64,000 bases of DNA from Piromyces finnis (Eukaryota > Neocallimastigomycota > Neocallimastigomycetes > Neocallimastigales > Neocallimastigaceae), in assembly GCA_002104945.1 (NCBI GenBank), contig MCFH01000027.1, forward strand, positions 22,501-86,500. Direction: 5' to 3'. Position 1 is the first letter of the stretch. The number at the start of each line of letters is the position of its first letter. Both the position numbers and the translations under genes were made by a program. Positions 9,984 through 21,729 of the stretch are shown piece after piece. Below the pieces are notes generated by a model that was not told the DNA's origin, did no database searches, and saw only the letters and a list, made by a program, of their open reading frames with translations.

Positions 9984-12900
9984 ATGGAAGAGAACGAAAA
10001 CAACCACATGGATAATAATAATATTTTCGAAAACGCAACTCTTAAGGATGGTTTTGCAGGGGATCGCAGGTATCTGAAGGGTTTCTTAGCTAAGGTGGAG
10101 CTAGTGTTTATGCTATATCCTGAACGGTATCAAGACGACGCAACCAAAATTCTCTATATAATATCAAGACTTTATGGGGACGCTATGAATTGGGCTGCTA
10201 CTCTTATAAACAACCATGATCCGTGTCTTAATAACTACCAAGCTTTTGTTGACAGATTTAAGGCTTTTTATGGTTATAACGATGCTACCTATGTTGCAAA
10301 TCAAATGCTTAGAACCTTAAAACAACGCCGATTAGGAGGAATTAGAGGCTATATCTTGGAATTTAACCGCTATGCTGATGAATCAAACTGGAATGAACAA
10401 GCCAAAATGGATGCATTTATAGCTGGCCTTAATCAACAAGTTGCAGTTCGTATTTTGGAAATGTTTCCGGGTCCTAGGGATCTTCTTTCATTACAGACTA
10501 TTGCTTCAAGAATCGATTCAAGATTATCTACACACCATACCTTTTTCCCTTCTGGTTCAAACAATGACCAAAACCGAAAGAAAAGATCTTTTCATCACTC
10601 TTCAAAAATAACAAAGTCCATTACAAACAGGAATAACCATGGCCCTATCTCAAACGAAGAAAAGGAAAGAAGAAAGAAAGAAAATCTTTGTGTGTATTGT
10701 GGTGCTTCAAGTCATAAGATTAATAATTGTCCAAAAAGAAAGAATAAAGATCGTGAAAATCCTTCACTAATATCTATTCCCACACTTATATCCGCTCCTA
10801 AAGAAGAAAACAAAACTCATAATAAAATGACAACTAAATTTAAACTTTCTTATGAACTAAATACGGATATTCTTATTGACTCAGGATCCAAACTTAATTT
10901 AATTGATGTAGATTACTGTAACGATAATAACATTCCTTATCATGATGATGGTAACCTCCCAAATATCGTTGGTATCGGTGGTCGACAATCTCTTTTTGGA
11001 ATTACATCTCCTTTGAATCTTCGCTACAAAGATCATCTCTGTCGAACACAATTCTATGTAACTGATCTACCTTATTATCCTTGTATTCTTGGAATAGACT
11101 GGCTTAAAGAACACAATCCTTCTATCGATTTCACAAAGAACAAAATTTCATTTGTATCCGATTACTGTTATAATCGTTGTATAACACTCTCCAATAATGT
11201 CTCTGAATTTCCTGAAGAAAGATCTGCTTTTCCTGCAATGGAAGATCCTTCCTACGAACCTCCGCATGATTCATTCGCTTACCCTATATTTGTCGATAAA
11301 CAAAACATCCAATCTCAAAACGAAACTAATCGTACTTGTACTATTCTCTGTTCGGGTTCTTCAAAAAATATTAACAATTCTGTTTCTAAGAAGTCTTCTG
11401 TTAACTTTTCTACTTCGTCTCTCTCAAATCAAGAACCAACTTCTGTTTTGACTTCTTTTTCTGATTCTAATATTCATTCCAATTCTATTCTCAAATCCGA
11501 TTCAAACTCTAAATCAGAACCCAATTCTTCTATTATACTTCCGGATGTTCTCTCTGACTTTGCTGATGTCTTCAATGAATCTAATGCTGAAAAACTTCCT
11601 CCACACCGTCCATACGATTGTGAAATAAAACTCAAAGAAAATTCAAAACTGTTTTATGGACCGATTTATCCTCTAACAGAAACCGAATCAATTGCTTTAG
11701 AAGAATATATAAAAGAAAATCTCAAGAAAGGATTTATTAGAAAATCAAAATCGCCTGCGGGAGCTCCTATTCTGTTTGTACCTAAGAAAAACGGTCAACT
11801 TCGTATGTGTGTTGACTATCGCCAATTAAACTCCATAACTATTCGTGATTCTTATCCCCTTCCTCTTATACAAGATATGCTTGAACATCTTGGAAAAGGG
11901 AAGATTTTCTCAAAATTGGATCTTCGTTCTGCCTATAACTTGGTCAGGATTAAAAGTGGTGATGAATATAAAACCGCTTTTACTTGCAAGTTAGGTCATT
12001 TTGAATACTGTGTGATGCCTTTTGGGTTGAAAAATGCACCTGCTGTTTTTCAACATTTCATTAATGATGTTCTTGAAGACGTTCTTGGTAAATTCGCTTT
12101 CTCTTACATAGATGATATTATTATTTTTTCCTCTGATTATAAATCTCATATTTCTCATGTCAAAACTGTTTTGAAACTCCTGAGGGATGCTGGGCTCTAT
12201 GCTAAATTGGAAAAATGCGAGTTTTTTGTTTCTTTTATTGATTTCCTTGGTCATAGGATTTCTACTGATGGTATTCACATGGACCCAAATAAAGTTTCTT
12301 CTATTTTAAACTGGCCTACTCCATCTAATGTTAAAGAGGTTCAATCTTTTCTTGGTCTTGCGAACTACTACCGTCGATTTATTCCAAATTTTGCAAAGAT
12401 CGCTCATCCTTTGCATAAACTTTTGAAGAAAAATGTTAAATTTGTATGGTCTAAAGAAGCTCAAGATGCTTTCGATTCACTCAAGTCCTTATTTGTTTCT
12501 GCTCCTGTTCTTATATTTCCTAATCGTGAACTTCCATTCATAGTCGAAACTGATTCAAGTAACTTTGCCATTGGTGCTATTCTCTCGCAAGTCTCTCCAA
12601 TTGATAATATGACCCATCCAGTTGCTTTCTTTTCTCGCTCTCTTACTGGTCCTGAACGTAATTATCCAATATATGATAAAGAGCTCTTAGCTATCGTTGC
12701 TGCTCTTGAAACATGGCGTCATCTACTTAAAGGCTCTTCTTCTACTTTTAAGATTTACTCGGATCATCGAAATTTACTCTATCAAAAGAAACCTGAAAAA
12801 ATGTCTCAACGTCTTGTTCGCTGGGCTTTGTTTCTCTCTGAATTTAACTTTGTTATTATTTATCGTTCTGGTTCTTCTAACGGTAAGCCTGATGCTCTAT

Positions 12901-13838
12901 CTCGTCGTCCTGATTATGCTATCAATTCGAATTCCTCTTCTGATGTTCCTTTTAATGTTCTTCGCCCTGAAAACTTTTGTGCCATTGTGACTTCTGTTTC
13001 GTCCATTAGTGATTCTTTTCTTTCCGAATATATAAATGATGACTTTTACAATAAAATCTGTGAATATCTTGATTGTAGGAAACCTCCAATACCTCACCCT
13101 CAAATTGACAAATTTTCCTTAAGCAATAGTTTTCTCCTTTTTACTGACAGAATCTATGTTCCTCCAAATTGTCGTCTTTCAATTCTTAAACTCTGTCACG
13201 ACTCTCCTTCAGCTGGTCATTTCGGAATAAAGAAAACATCTTCTCTTATTGCTAGAGACTTCTGGTGGCCTTCTATTTCTTCTGATGTTAAAGACTACGT
13301 TCGTTCTTGTGAAGTTTGTTGTCGTTCAAAAACCTTTCGTCATAAACCTTATGGTCTTCTGAATCCTCTTGATATTGCTGAGCGTCCTTGGTCATCCATT
13401 TCAATGGATTTCATTACAGATTTGCCTTCATCTTCTGGTTTCACTTGCATTCTTGTTGTTGTTGATCGTCTTACAAAAATGGTTCATCTCATTCCGTTCA
13501 AAAGTATTCCTTCCGCCGCCGAAACAGCCACAGCCTTTATTGATAATATTTTCCGTCTTCATGGCCTACCTGAATCTATTGTCTCGGATAGAGGTTCTCA
13601 ATTTACCTCTAAATTCTTCCAATCCATCTGTTCCTCCCTTGGCATTGAACTTAAGTTGTCTACTCCATTTCATCATCAATCAAACGGTCAGACGGAGAGG
13701 GTGAACTCCGTTATAGAACAATATTTAAGATGTTTCTCAAATTATAAAGGTTCAAATTGGAAAAGTTTTCTTAGTCTTGCAGAATTTAGTTATAACAACG
13801 TGGTCCAAGAATCATCCAAATTTTCTCCATTCTTTTGA
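9984..13838 (+). CDS. Gag-Pol polyprotein of gypsy element (ends at a frame break)
   Basis: 1284 residues in one frame. The gag part (about residues 20-200) has the capsid-like helical region. A CCHC zinc knuckle, [14 protein letters not shown], lies at about 236-249. The aspartic protease motif is LIDSG (about 296-300). The reverse transcriptase has YIDD at about 707-710. RNase H is near 850-970. The integrase has a zinc-binding H-H-C-C (H near 1072) and the catalytic D-D-E at about 1141, 1201 and 1236. The frame ends in TGA at 13836-13838, in the middle of the integrase C-terminal region; similarity resumes in the -1 frame at 13835. Compared with the two other pol genes here, one base appears to be missing. 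Gag and Pol share one frame with no stop between them, as in Tf1-like elements. Confidence 0.95.
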   Translation: MEENENNHMDNNNIFENATLKDGFAGDRRYLKGFLAKVELVFMLYPERYQDDATKILYIISRLYGDAMNWAATLINNHDPCLNNYQAFVDRFKAFYGYNDATYVANQMLRTLKQRRLGGIRGYILEFNRYADESNWNEQAKMDAFIAGLNQQVAVRILEMFPGPRDLLSLQTIASRIDSRLSTHHTFFPSGSNNDQNRKKRSFHHSSKITKSITNRNNHGPISNEEKERRKKENLCVYCGASSHKINNCPKRKNKDRENPSLISIPTLISAPKEENKTHNKMTTKFKLSYELNTDILIDSGSKLNLIDVDYCNDNNIPYHDDGNLPNIVGIGGRQSLFGITSPLNLRYKDHLCRTQFYVTDLPYYPCILGIDWLKEHNPSIDFTKNKISFVSDYCYNRCITLSNNVSEFPEERSAFPAMEDPSYEPPHDSFAYPIFVDKQNIQSQNETNRTCTILCSGSSKNINNSVSKKSSVNFSTSSLSNQEPTSVLTSFSDSNIHSNSILKSDSNSKSEPNSSIILPDVLSDFADVFNESNAEKLPPHRPYDCEIKLKENSKLFYGPIYPLTETESIALEEYIKENLKKGFIRKSKSPAGAPILFVPKKNGQLRMCVDYRQLNSITIRDSYPLPLIQDMLEHLGKGKIFSKLDLRSAYNLVRIKSGDEYKTAFTCKLGHFEYCVMPFGLKNAPAVFQHFINDVLEDVLGKFAFSYIDDIIIFSSDYKSHISHVKTVLKLLRDAGLYAKLEKCEFFVSFIDFLGHRISTDGIHMDPNKVSSILNWPTPSNVKEVQSFLGLANYYRRFIPNFAKIAHPLHKLLKKNVKFVWSKEAQDAFDSLKSLFVSAPVLIFPNRELPFIVETDSSNFAIGAILSQVSPIDNMTHPVAFFSRSLTGPERNYPIYDKELLAIVAALETWRHLLKGSSSTFKIYSDHRNLLYQKKPEKMSQRLVRWALFLSEFNFVIIYRSGSSNGKPDALSRRPDYAINSNSSSDVPFNVLRPENFCAIVTSVSSISDSFLSEYINDDFYNKICEYLDCRKPPIPHPQIDKFSLSNSFLLFTDRIYVPPNCRLSILKLCHDSPSAGHFGIKKTSSLIARDFWWPSISSDVKDYVRSCEVCCRSKTFRHKPYGLLNPLDIAERPWSSISMDFITDLPSSSGFTCILVVVDRLTKMVHLIPFKSIPSAAETATAFIDNIFRLHGLPESIVSDRGSQFTSKFFQSICSSLGIELKLSTPFHHQSNGQTERVNSVIEQYLRCFSNYKGSNWKSFLSLAEFSYNNVVQESSKFSPFF

Positions 13839-14425
13839 ATTACGGCTTTCATCCAAAATATTCACCAGTTATTCCAGACTTATCTAAAGTCCCAAGAGCA
13901 GAAGAGTTTACAAGAGATTTTAAAACTTTAATTAATACCTTAAAAGAAAATTTAAAATCTGCCATGGAAACCCAGAAGAAGCATGCTGACAAACGTAGAA
14001 AAGAAGCTCCGAATTTTAAAGTTGGTGACAAAGTTTGGCTGGATAGTTCTTTAATTATCCACAAAGGAAATAAAAAATTTAAGCCAAGAAAACTCGGCCC
14101 ATACAAAATCTTGGAAAAAATATCAAATGTTACATTTAAATTAAGTCTCCCAAAATCTATTAAGATTCATCCAGTTATTCATGTATCCAATCTCGAGAAA
14201 TATGTCGAAGATAAATTTGGAAGATCTCAACCACCACCGCCACCTATTACCGTTGACAATGAAGAAGAATACGAAGTTGAAGAAATTCTGGATAAAAGAA
14301 GACATTACGGAAAAATACAATACCTGATTAAATGGAAAGGGTATTCAATCAATGAAGCTTCGTGGGAGCCTGAAGAAAATCTAAATTGCAAGGGGCTACT
14401 TAAAAAATTTAATAGAAAGAAATAA
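13835..14425 (+). pseudogene. C-terminal Pol segment with chromodomain, -1 frame
   Basis: 196 residues that continue the preceding Pol in another frame; there is no ATG of its own at the join. It holds the integrase C-terminal GPY/F-type region ([11 protein letters not shown] near residue 90, followed by the [12 protein letters not shown] motif) and a canonical chromodomain at about 145-190 ([12 protein letters not shown] ... YLIKWKGY ... SWEPEENL). The aromatic residues expected to bind methylated histone H3 lysine 9 are in place. The chromodomain would steer integration to heterochromatin. Reading it needs a -1 shift at CTTTTGA or correction of a one-base loss. Confidence 0.85.
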
Positions 14426-14723
14426 AAAATAGTTAAAAAATTCAAATTATATTTATTATTAATATTAAAATCACAATTATTATTATTATCAAAACTTATT
14501 AATATCATTATCAATATCAATTTTATTATTAAACAATTTATTAATATCAAATTTATCAATATTTTATTTTTAACTTTAGTAATATTAAAAAAAAAAAAAT
14601 GTATTTTATTATATTAAATGTATTTTTATAATTAAGAAAATTCACTCCTTAGTTTAGTTTATTAAAAAAGAAAAACATATATTTAAATATTAAAATTCTA
14701 GATTCGTCTGGTATCCGAATCCT

Positions 14724-14732
14724 GGAGGAGGA
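14724..14732 (+). other. Polypurine tract of gypsy element
   Basis: The purine run GGAGGAGGA lies three bases before the 3' LTR start. It is the expected primer site for plus-strand DNA synthesis. Confidence 0.75.
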
Positions 14733-14735
14733 CCA

Positions 14736-15174
14736 TGTAATGAATACTAGAAATAACTAAATTGTCTTAGTGGTTAGTAGCTAAGACTTTGAGTCTGAAT
14801 GACACTAGTTCGAGACCTCATAGATACTATTTTAAAAAAATTATAATTTTATTTTATTTTATTTTATTTTTAAATTTTATTTTATATGAAGATTATTGAT
14901 TGGTTAAGAATTTTAAGTTGAAAAAATTTTATAAATTAATTTAAAAAATTTTTAGTATAAATACGAGTGAATTTTCCCAAATATTTTAAAGAATCGAGAT
15001 TTTATTAATAAATAATTATATTATTAAACACTAACTTATTAAGTTAAATTCTATGTGTTTTTAATGATATTTTTATAAATTAATAATTTACAGAATATTT
15101 TAAAGTGTTAATATTACTAAGTTATTTAGTAAATATTATAATTTGTTTTATTGTTAAAGACACATTTCTTTACA
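14736..15174 (+). repeat. 3' LTR of gypsy element
   Basis: 439 bp, identical by eye to the 5' LTR, including the A/B-box-like region. ATACC follows as the target duplication. Confidence 0.95.
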
Positions 15175-15299
15175 ATACCCTAATAAAAACAAATTTATTA
15201 ATAAAACGATTTTTCTTATTTCATTTTAATATTATTCTTGAGTATTAATAAATTTATTAATATTTTATAAATAAAATTAAAATTCCTCGAACCGTAACA

Positions 15300-15827
15300 T
15301 TGTGATAAAGAATGAAATTTATAAATAATGAATTAATAGAATAGCTGATTTTAAAATTACATAAACTTAATATAAATTAAAATAATAGTAAATAATCAAA
15401 ATAATATAAAATATAAATGTTTAATTAAATTTTAAAAATGTAAAATATAAACAACTTTTGTTTATAAACAAACTTAAATGTAATTATTTATTATAAATAT
15501 AAATAGAAAATATTATTTTAAAAACTGTTACTAATTAGCCAGGAAAATTAGAATATTTTAATAATAAAATAATAAATTAATATTTTTTTTATAATACATA
15601 GCGAGATGTATTATATATTTATTTTAAATAAATAAACTAATATTATAAAACAAGATGTGTTTTCTAATTTTTAAACTTTATTTATAAATTATATAAAACT
15701 TGTAGAATGAGCAAGTAAAAATAAATCATTCAAATACACACCAAATATACCATTTTCTAAGCTTATTTAGTATTTATAAATTATATAAAACTTGTAGAAT
15801 GAGCAAGTAAAAATAAATCATTCAAAT
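15300..15827. repeat. AT-rich spacer with LTR remnants and a local duplication
   Basis: It starts with TGATAAAGAATGAAATT, which looks like the edge of another LTR of the TGATA type. A segment of about 57 bp ending GTAAAAATAAATCATTCAAAT occurs twice (ends near 15741 and 15827). The piece between them, CACACCAAATATACCATTTT, recurs inverted near 43005-43025. No coding sequence. Confidence 0.6.
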
Positions 15828-16447
15828 TGTAAAAGTATAAAATTTAAAACAGATTTCATACTTAAAACAAAACAATTTTTATTAACACAAAAATAAAAAA
15901 ATAAAACAAAACAATTTTTATTAACACAAAAATAAAAAAATAAAACAAAACAATTTTTATTAACACAAAAATAAAAAAATAAAACAAAACAATTTTTATT
16001 AACACAAAAATAAAAAAATAAAACATTAAATTTTTATTTTAAAAATCATTTTATTTAAAACTCTTAAAAAGATTATTAACTATATAATAGTTAATAATTA
16101 AAAAATTGAAAATAACAATTACATCGATTGAATAAACAAAAATTACATGTATTTATATTTTTTCATAATTATATTCTAATATATTATTCTATTTAAATAA
16201 ACATATATTTAATATAAAATAAACAAAACTAATTTAATTAAATAATAAAATAACAGAACTAAACTAAACTAATTCATTATACTTTTAATTCAATTTGAGT
16301 AAACTCAAAATTGAATAAAGCCCATGTATTTTCTATAAATTAATTTAATATTATCAATACTATTCTTAATATATTTCCTATTGAAATATAAATAAATCTA
16401 TTTTTAAAACTAAGTTAAAATTATTAAACTATTCTAAATTTAAATAA
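15828..16447 (+). repeat. Dispersed repeat family C (copy C1), probable LTR
   Basis: It starts TGTAAAAGTATAAAATT and is shared with 40025-40515, partly with 40516-40633, and inverted at about 43316-43484. It contains four tandem 39-bp units (about 15863-16022) built on CAAAACAATTTTTATTAACA. It runs directly into the truncated pol at 16472, an arrangement repeated at 43914-43940 on the other strand. Confidence 0.7.
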
Positions 16448-16471
16448 GAAAGTATAATCTAAAATAACCTT

Positions 16472-18805
16472 TATGTTAAATTAGAAAAATGTGAGTTTGA
16501 TGTTGAGAAAGCCACTTTTCTTGGTTATGTCATTTCAAAAGATGGGTTGCAAATGGATGAGAATAAAGTTAAAGCAATTCTCGATTGACCGGTTCCTAAG
16601 AATGTTAAAGAGGTTCAGTCTTTTATTGGTTTATGCAACTATTACAGAATTTTTATTAAAGACTTTGCTAAAATTGCAAACCCTCTTCACAAACTCACTA
16701 GAAAGAATGTTGCTTTTAACTGGGTGAAAGAAGATCAGGACGCTTTTATTTTATTAAAAACTCTGTTCACGTCAGCTCCTATTCTGAAACATGCGGATAG
16801 TAATAAACAATTTATTGTAGAAACTGATGCTAGTAATTATGCTGTCGGTGCTATTCTCTCTCAAGAATTTGATGGCAAATTACATCCTATTGCATTTCTT
16901 TCTAAAAGTTTGACGAGTTGTCAAAGAAACTATCCTATATATGACAAGGAACTTTTAGCTATTATAGTTGCTCTTGAAGAATGGCGTCATTATTTAGAAG
17001 GTGCACGCCATCCGTTCATAATTTATACTGATCACAAGAATTTAACATTTCCTAGAAAACCTGAAATGTTATCTCAGAGACAAATTAGATGGAATTTGTT
17101 CTTATCTAGATTTGATTTTAAACTCATTTATAGAGCTAGAAAGAAATCCGGTAAGCCTGATATCCTGTCTCGTAGAAGTGACCATTCAGTGAATAATATT
17201 AATTCTGATGTTTCTTGTCTTACTATTTCGCTTCATCATAGCGATAACAAACCGTTAATCGATTCTATTTTATTAGAACTTAAAAATGACGATTTGTATA
17301 ATTCTATTGTCCAATTTAAAATGAATGGTTCTGCATGTAATGCACCTATTAAAAATATTGATAAAGTTATTATTGATAATGAAGGATTTTTATTATATAA
17401 TAATCTTATTTATGTTCTTAAATCTCTTAGGACAAGAATTTTGGAGCCTCATCATGATTCTGTTGCTGCTGGTAATTTCGGTATTAAGAAAACCACTGAA
17501 CTGATTTCTAGAAACTTTTGGTGGCCAAGATTTCATTCAGATGTTAAATCTTTTATTAAATCTTGCGTGACTTGTTGCAAATCCAAAGTCCCCAGACATA
17601 AGCCTTATGGATTGTTATCCCCCTTGGACACTCCCAGTAGGCCCTGGTCTGATATTTCTATCGACTTCATTGTCGACCTTCCTAAGTCCAGAGATATGAC
17701 AACACTTATGGTTGTTGTCGATAGATTTACTAAATTTGCTCACGCCATTCCTTTACGTTGTCTTCCTACTGCTTCGATTGCTGCTGATGCTTTTATTGCT
17801 AATGTCTTTCGTTTGCATGGTCTTCCTGATTCCATCATTTCTGATAGAGGCTCGCAATTTACTTCTGATTTTTGGTCAAGACTTTGTGACCTTCTCAATA
17901 TCAATCATTCATTATCAACTGCTAACCATCCGCAGACAGATGGTCAAACGGAGAGGGTGAACGGCATATTAGAACAATATTTCCGTTGTTTTATAAATAA
18001 AAAGCAGAATAACTGGGTTGATCTTATCCCATTTGCTGAATTTGCATATAATAATACTTTACAACAATCTATAAATCAATCCCCATTCTTTGCTAATTAT
18101 GGTTTTCATCCAAAGTTCAGCTTAGAAATTCCAGCTAATGATAGACCTAGTAGAGCTGAACAAAGAGTAATTGATATGAATGAAAACTTTAAATTATTAA
18201 AAGAAAACTTAGAAAAAGCATAAGAAACATATAAGAAATATGCCGATATGAAAAGAATGATTCCCCCGGAGTTCGAAGTAGGAAAGAAAGTATGGTTATT
18301 GAAAGATTCTCCTGGAACTAACTTAAAGAAAAAATTAGCACCTCAAATGCTTGGCCCATTTGAGATAATTGAAAAAGTTAGTTCCCTCGCTTTCAAATTG
18401 AAACTTCCAAAGACAATGAGATGTCATCCAGTCTTTCATGTCTCATTGTTAGAACCATACTTTGAAAACGAGTTTAACGATAGGTCTAATCGTAGGAAGA
18501 GGAACATTCACCTTAACACAGATTTGTTTGAGAAAATCCCAGAGAAAATTGAGAAGATGAAATCTGTTAATGGTGAAACATTTTATAAGTTATCGTGGAA
18601 AGGATTTGACAAATCCACCTGGATTTCTGAAGATCATATTCCAGATAAACAATTAGTACAAGAGTTTGAAAGAAACTCTAAAAAGTCAAAATATAAGTCG
18701 AACGACACCTCCATGAAAATTAAAAAGAATAAAGTTGGTAATCTAATCAAGCACAGATACCAACCATTTGTAATTGAAATTCCTTCGAGAAAAGATTCCC
18801 TATAA
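16472..18805 (+). pseudogene. Truncated Ty3/gypsy pol, two in-frame stops
   Basis: In one frame this reads from late reverse transcriptase (KLEKCEF at 16481-16501) through RNase H (ETDASNYAVGAILSQ), integrase (H-H-C-C with HDSVAAGNFG; D at IDF, D at [10 protein letters not shown] at QTERVNG) to a chromodomain-like end (YKLSWKGF ... TWISEDHI). Gag, protease and the reverse transcriptase core with its YxDD are missing. Two stops break the frame: TGA at 16586-16588, in place of a conserved Trp codon before PVP, and TAA at 18221-18223, with in-frame similarity continuing at once. The 5' side is fused to repeat C. The 3' side ends at a polypurine tract and LTR D2, so the parent was a family D element. 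Confidence 0.9.
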
Positions 18806-18829
18806 ATTAATCTCGCAGGAGCTCGACTT

Positions 18830-18840
18830 AGAGAGAGAGA
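18830..18840 (+). other. Polypurine tract of family D element
   Basis: The run AGAGAGAGAGA is separated from the following LTR by one T. It follows the pol stop by about 25 nt and shows that LTR D2 is the 3' LTR of the truncated pol element. Confidence 0.75.
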
Positions 18841-18841
18841 T

Positions 18842-19459
18842 TGTAAAGATATCAAATGCCTCAGCTTGATATCTTTAATGTAACTTGAGCCACAAGTATT
18901 ATTGTTTAAGTTATACAATTTATATTACAGAAAAAGAATATGAGACATAATTTATTTATTAATAATTAAAGTTTGAAACAAAATAAATTATTAATTTATT
19001 TTTAATGTTTTACAAATAAATTAAATTTCTCAATTTAATTTCTTAGTTTTAGTATTGTTTTTGATAGAAAAAGATGAATAATATATAAATAATAAATGAT
19101 TAATATATAAATAATACATGGGCACATATTCAAATTAAATAGTATTTGATTTGAATTGCCTATTTAATTTTACTAAAATAATTATAGTTTAAATATTTTA
19201 TTAATAATTAAGATTTTAGTGTAGGTTTTAAATAATAATATATTTTAAATAAATAGTTATAATATAATATAAATGTATTTAGGAAAAATATAAATATAAG
19301 ATATTTTTCATCATTTTATCAATGTAATTGTTATTAATAAAATTTCTATTATAATAAAAGATATTTTTTAATAAAACAATTTTTATTTTTTTATTTTAAA
19401 TTAAGTGTTATTGTAATAGAATAGATATCCTAATCTATTCTTTCTGTGTTGCCATTACA
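18842..19459 (+). mobile_element. 3' LTR of family D element (copy D2)
   Basis: 618 bp from TGTAAAGATATCAAATG to GTGTTGCCATTACA. It is the only D copy still joined to coding sequence, so it identifies family D as Ty3/gypsy LTRs. The terminal hairpin is kept (TAAAGATATCAA / TTGATATCTTTA). The matching 5' LTR is absent. Confidence 0.9.
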
Positions 19460-19751
19460 TAAACTAACTAATTAACTAAAACTAACTAAAAATATTAATA
19501 AAAACGCGTCTTTCTCCTTTCTTTAAATAATTATATTTTTCGTCATTATATTAAATTATAAAAAGTTTTTTATACTTTATTGAATTATTTATAAGTTATT
19601 AATTTAATTTAATTTACTATTCTTATTATTACTATCGCTATATCAATTTATTAAATAAAAATATTTATATATATATATATTTTATAAGGGTTATTTCATT
19701 TGTCAAATATATGGATTTATTACATTTTTCTGAATGTATTGTACCAAAAAG
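19460..19751. other. AT-rich spacer, no gene seen
   Basis: Low-complexity A+T sequence, including TATATATATATATA near 19665-19680. No RNA gene or coding frame was recognised. Confidence 0.5.
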
Positions 19752-20564
19752 TGATATAATTTGATAATAATCTTAATTTTGAATTTTACTTCAAAAAGTG
19801 ATTATTATATTATATCTTTAATTATAACTATATAAGTTATATGAATTAAAATTTAAAATTATTTTTATAAAAATTAATAAAATTGTTTTATTAAGACACT
19901 AAATTGTTTTATTAGAAACACTCGTTTTTCTAATATTTAATTATTTAAAATTTTATTTATTTAAGTATAAAGTGATTATTAAAATTATAAAATATTAATC
20001 TAAACTATATAATATTTCTTTATATTAATAATAATAATAATGATTAAAATAAGAATATTTACATGTATTTATATTTTCTTTTAAATTTAAACTATTTACA
20101 TTAAAATAATAAAATTAATAACTATTTACAATAAAAGAAATAAAAGTAATTAAAAATAACAATAAAAGAAACAATTAAAAGTTAAAGAATATAAAAAGTT
20201 GTTTATTTTACAATTAATTAAAGTAATAATTATTTTTAATGTTTTAATAAAGGTGTTTAATTATATTATTTTATAACATGAATTATTATATTTGTTTACT
20301 TTTAAAGTGCAATTTACTAACGAAGTTATTAAACATTTAATTTAACAATTAATTTAACAAAAGTTATATATTTTGATCTCGATTAATTAAAGTTTATTAT
20401 TTTCTTTCAATAATCAAAATATATGCAGTGTTTAGGATTAATTTTATTTAAGAATTTTGGTAAAGTACTTAATTAAACTATAACTTGTTTTAAGTTACTT
20501 TTAGGGTTAACTTAAAAATCAGGTTTAATAATAATTTTATATTTATTAATTTCATTACTTATCA
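19752..20564 (-). mobile_element. Solo LTR, family A (copy A2)
   Basis: 813 bp, inverted relative to A1, A4 and A5. On the minus strand it starts TGATAAGTAATGAAATT and ends AAATTATATCA. Flanks read ATTT and CTTT for TG...CA ends, so the target duplication is imperfect (or TTTT if one end base is shifted). It lies over 3 kb from the nearest visible tRNA gene. Confidence 0.85.
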
Positions 20565-21729
20565 AAATGATGCGTTGACCGATATATTTTTGAATAATAT
20601 AATGTTTTTAATAAATAATAAATTCTATATTATTATGATGAAACAATAAATTTAAAATAAAATAAAAAATATGTTTTATAATTAACAAATAAATCACTCA
20701 AAACTCGAAAATAAACTCTTATTATGTTTTAAATTAAATATTTATTATATTTTATAATTTATTTATTATCTGTTTATTGTCTTTTTTATTCTCTATTTAT
20801 TGTCCCCTTCTTTATAAAGAAGAATTTTATCTTCCTTTTATACATTTTCATTTATTAAATGTATTATTATTTTTAACTATTAAATATTATTATTACTATT
20901 GTTATTATTTATTAAAATTAAAAGAATAAATTAAAATTATGTCTTAGTATTATAAAATATTATAGAATATTACTTATTTGATTTTCTTATTACTTCAAAA
21001 TGTTTAAATTTAGAAAAATTATTATAAATTATCATTGACTATCATTAAATGTATAATACCTTGAATAAAATAATTAAAATTTAAAATTAAAATAATATTA
21101 AAATAAAATTAAAATAAAATTAAAATAAAATTAAAACAAAATTAAAATATTAAAGGTATCAATTATTATAAACACTCATTTTATACAGAAACATAAAAGA
21201 GTTCTGTATTTTATCTTTAGAATTGTTATTATTGTTCTATTTCCAGGTTTTAAGTTTATCATTTTAGTAATAATTACTCAATTAGTTATTTATCAATTTA
21301 TAAGTTTAAGAGAATTTCTAAAGAACACTTGGATAAACACTAGAATTCATAATTTGATGTATACCATTTTATTTTCAGTTTATTCATTTTTATTTATTTA
21401 TTATTATTTTATTATTTTAGTACATTATTGGATTAAGTCGTTTTATTTTATTTAATAATTTACTTTATTTAATAATTTACTTTATTTAATAATTTACTTT
21501 ATTTAATAATTTATTTTATTATTATCACTATTAGGTCGTTTTTACTCAGAATTTATTATATAATAAAGATAATATTATTTATTTAAAGAAAGGGTTATAT
21601 TTTCATAAAATTATTATTCATTCATTTTTAAGAGTTATTATCGTTTATTTTTATTATAAGTTACTATGGGTTAAGTCGTGTTTATTCAGTTAGTTTTTAT
21701 TATGTTTTTATGTGAGTAGCGTATCACAA
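20565..21729. other. AT-rich region with LTR edge P (minus) ending at 21726
   Basis: There is no gene. The right edge reads GAGTAGCGTATCA, i.e. on the minus strand an LTR opening TGATACGCTACTC (called P), followed by CAA and the F1 insertion. A tandem TTTATTTAATAATTTAC repeat lies at about 21445-21505. The far end of P was not resolved. Confidence 0.5.

Larger units (their letters stand above)
8654..15174 (+). mobile_element. Full-length Ty3/gypsy chromodomain retrotransposon, TSD ATACC
   Basis: A complete element of 6521 bp: 439-bp LTR (8654-9092), ~890-nt leader, fused gag-pol, polypurine tract, 439-bp LTR (14736-15174). ATACC flanks both ends (8649-8653 and 15175-15179). By eye the two LTRs are identical, so the insertion is recent. 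Domain order gag, protease, reverse transcriptase, RNase H, integrase, chromodomain is that of a chromovirus. It sits inside LTR I2. The only visible defect is a one-base frame change at about 13835 between integrase core and its C-terminal part. Confidence 0.97.
8057..15299 (+). mobile_element. Solo LTR, family I (copy I2), TSD TTGT, split by a gypsy element
   Basis: The left part is 8057-8653 and the right part 15180-15299. Start is TGTTAAGGAACCAAC and end is CCTCGAACCGTAACA. TTGT flanks both sides once F4 is removed (6669-6672 and 15300-15303). The same sequence, reversed and uninterrupted across the insertion point, is found at 22522-23046, which confirms continuity across the gypsy element at 8654-15174. 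Confidence 0.75.

Noticed and set aside
8654-15174. LTR elements as viral (animal or crop) integrations
   Set aside because: Domain order and chromodomain are those of fungal Ty3/gypsy retrotransposons; no envelope-like gene is present.
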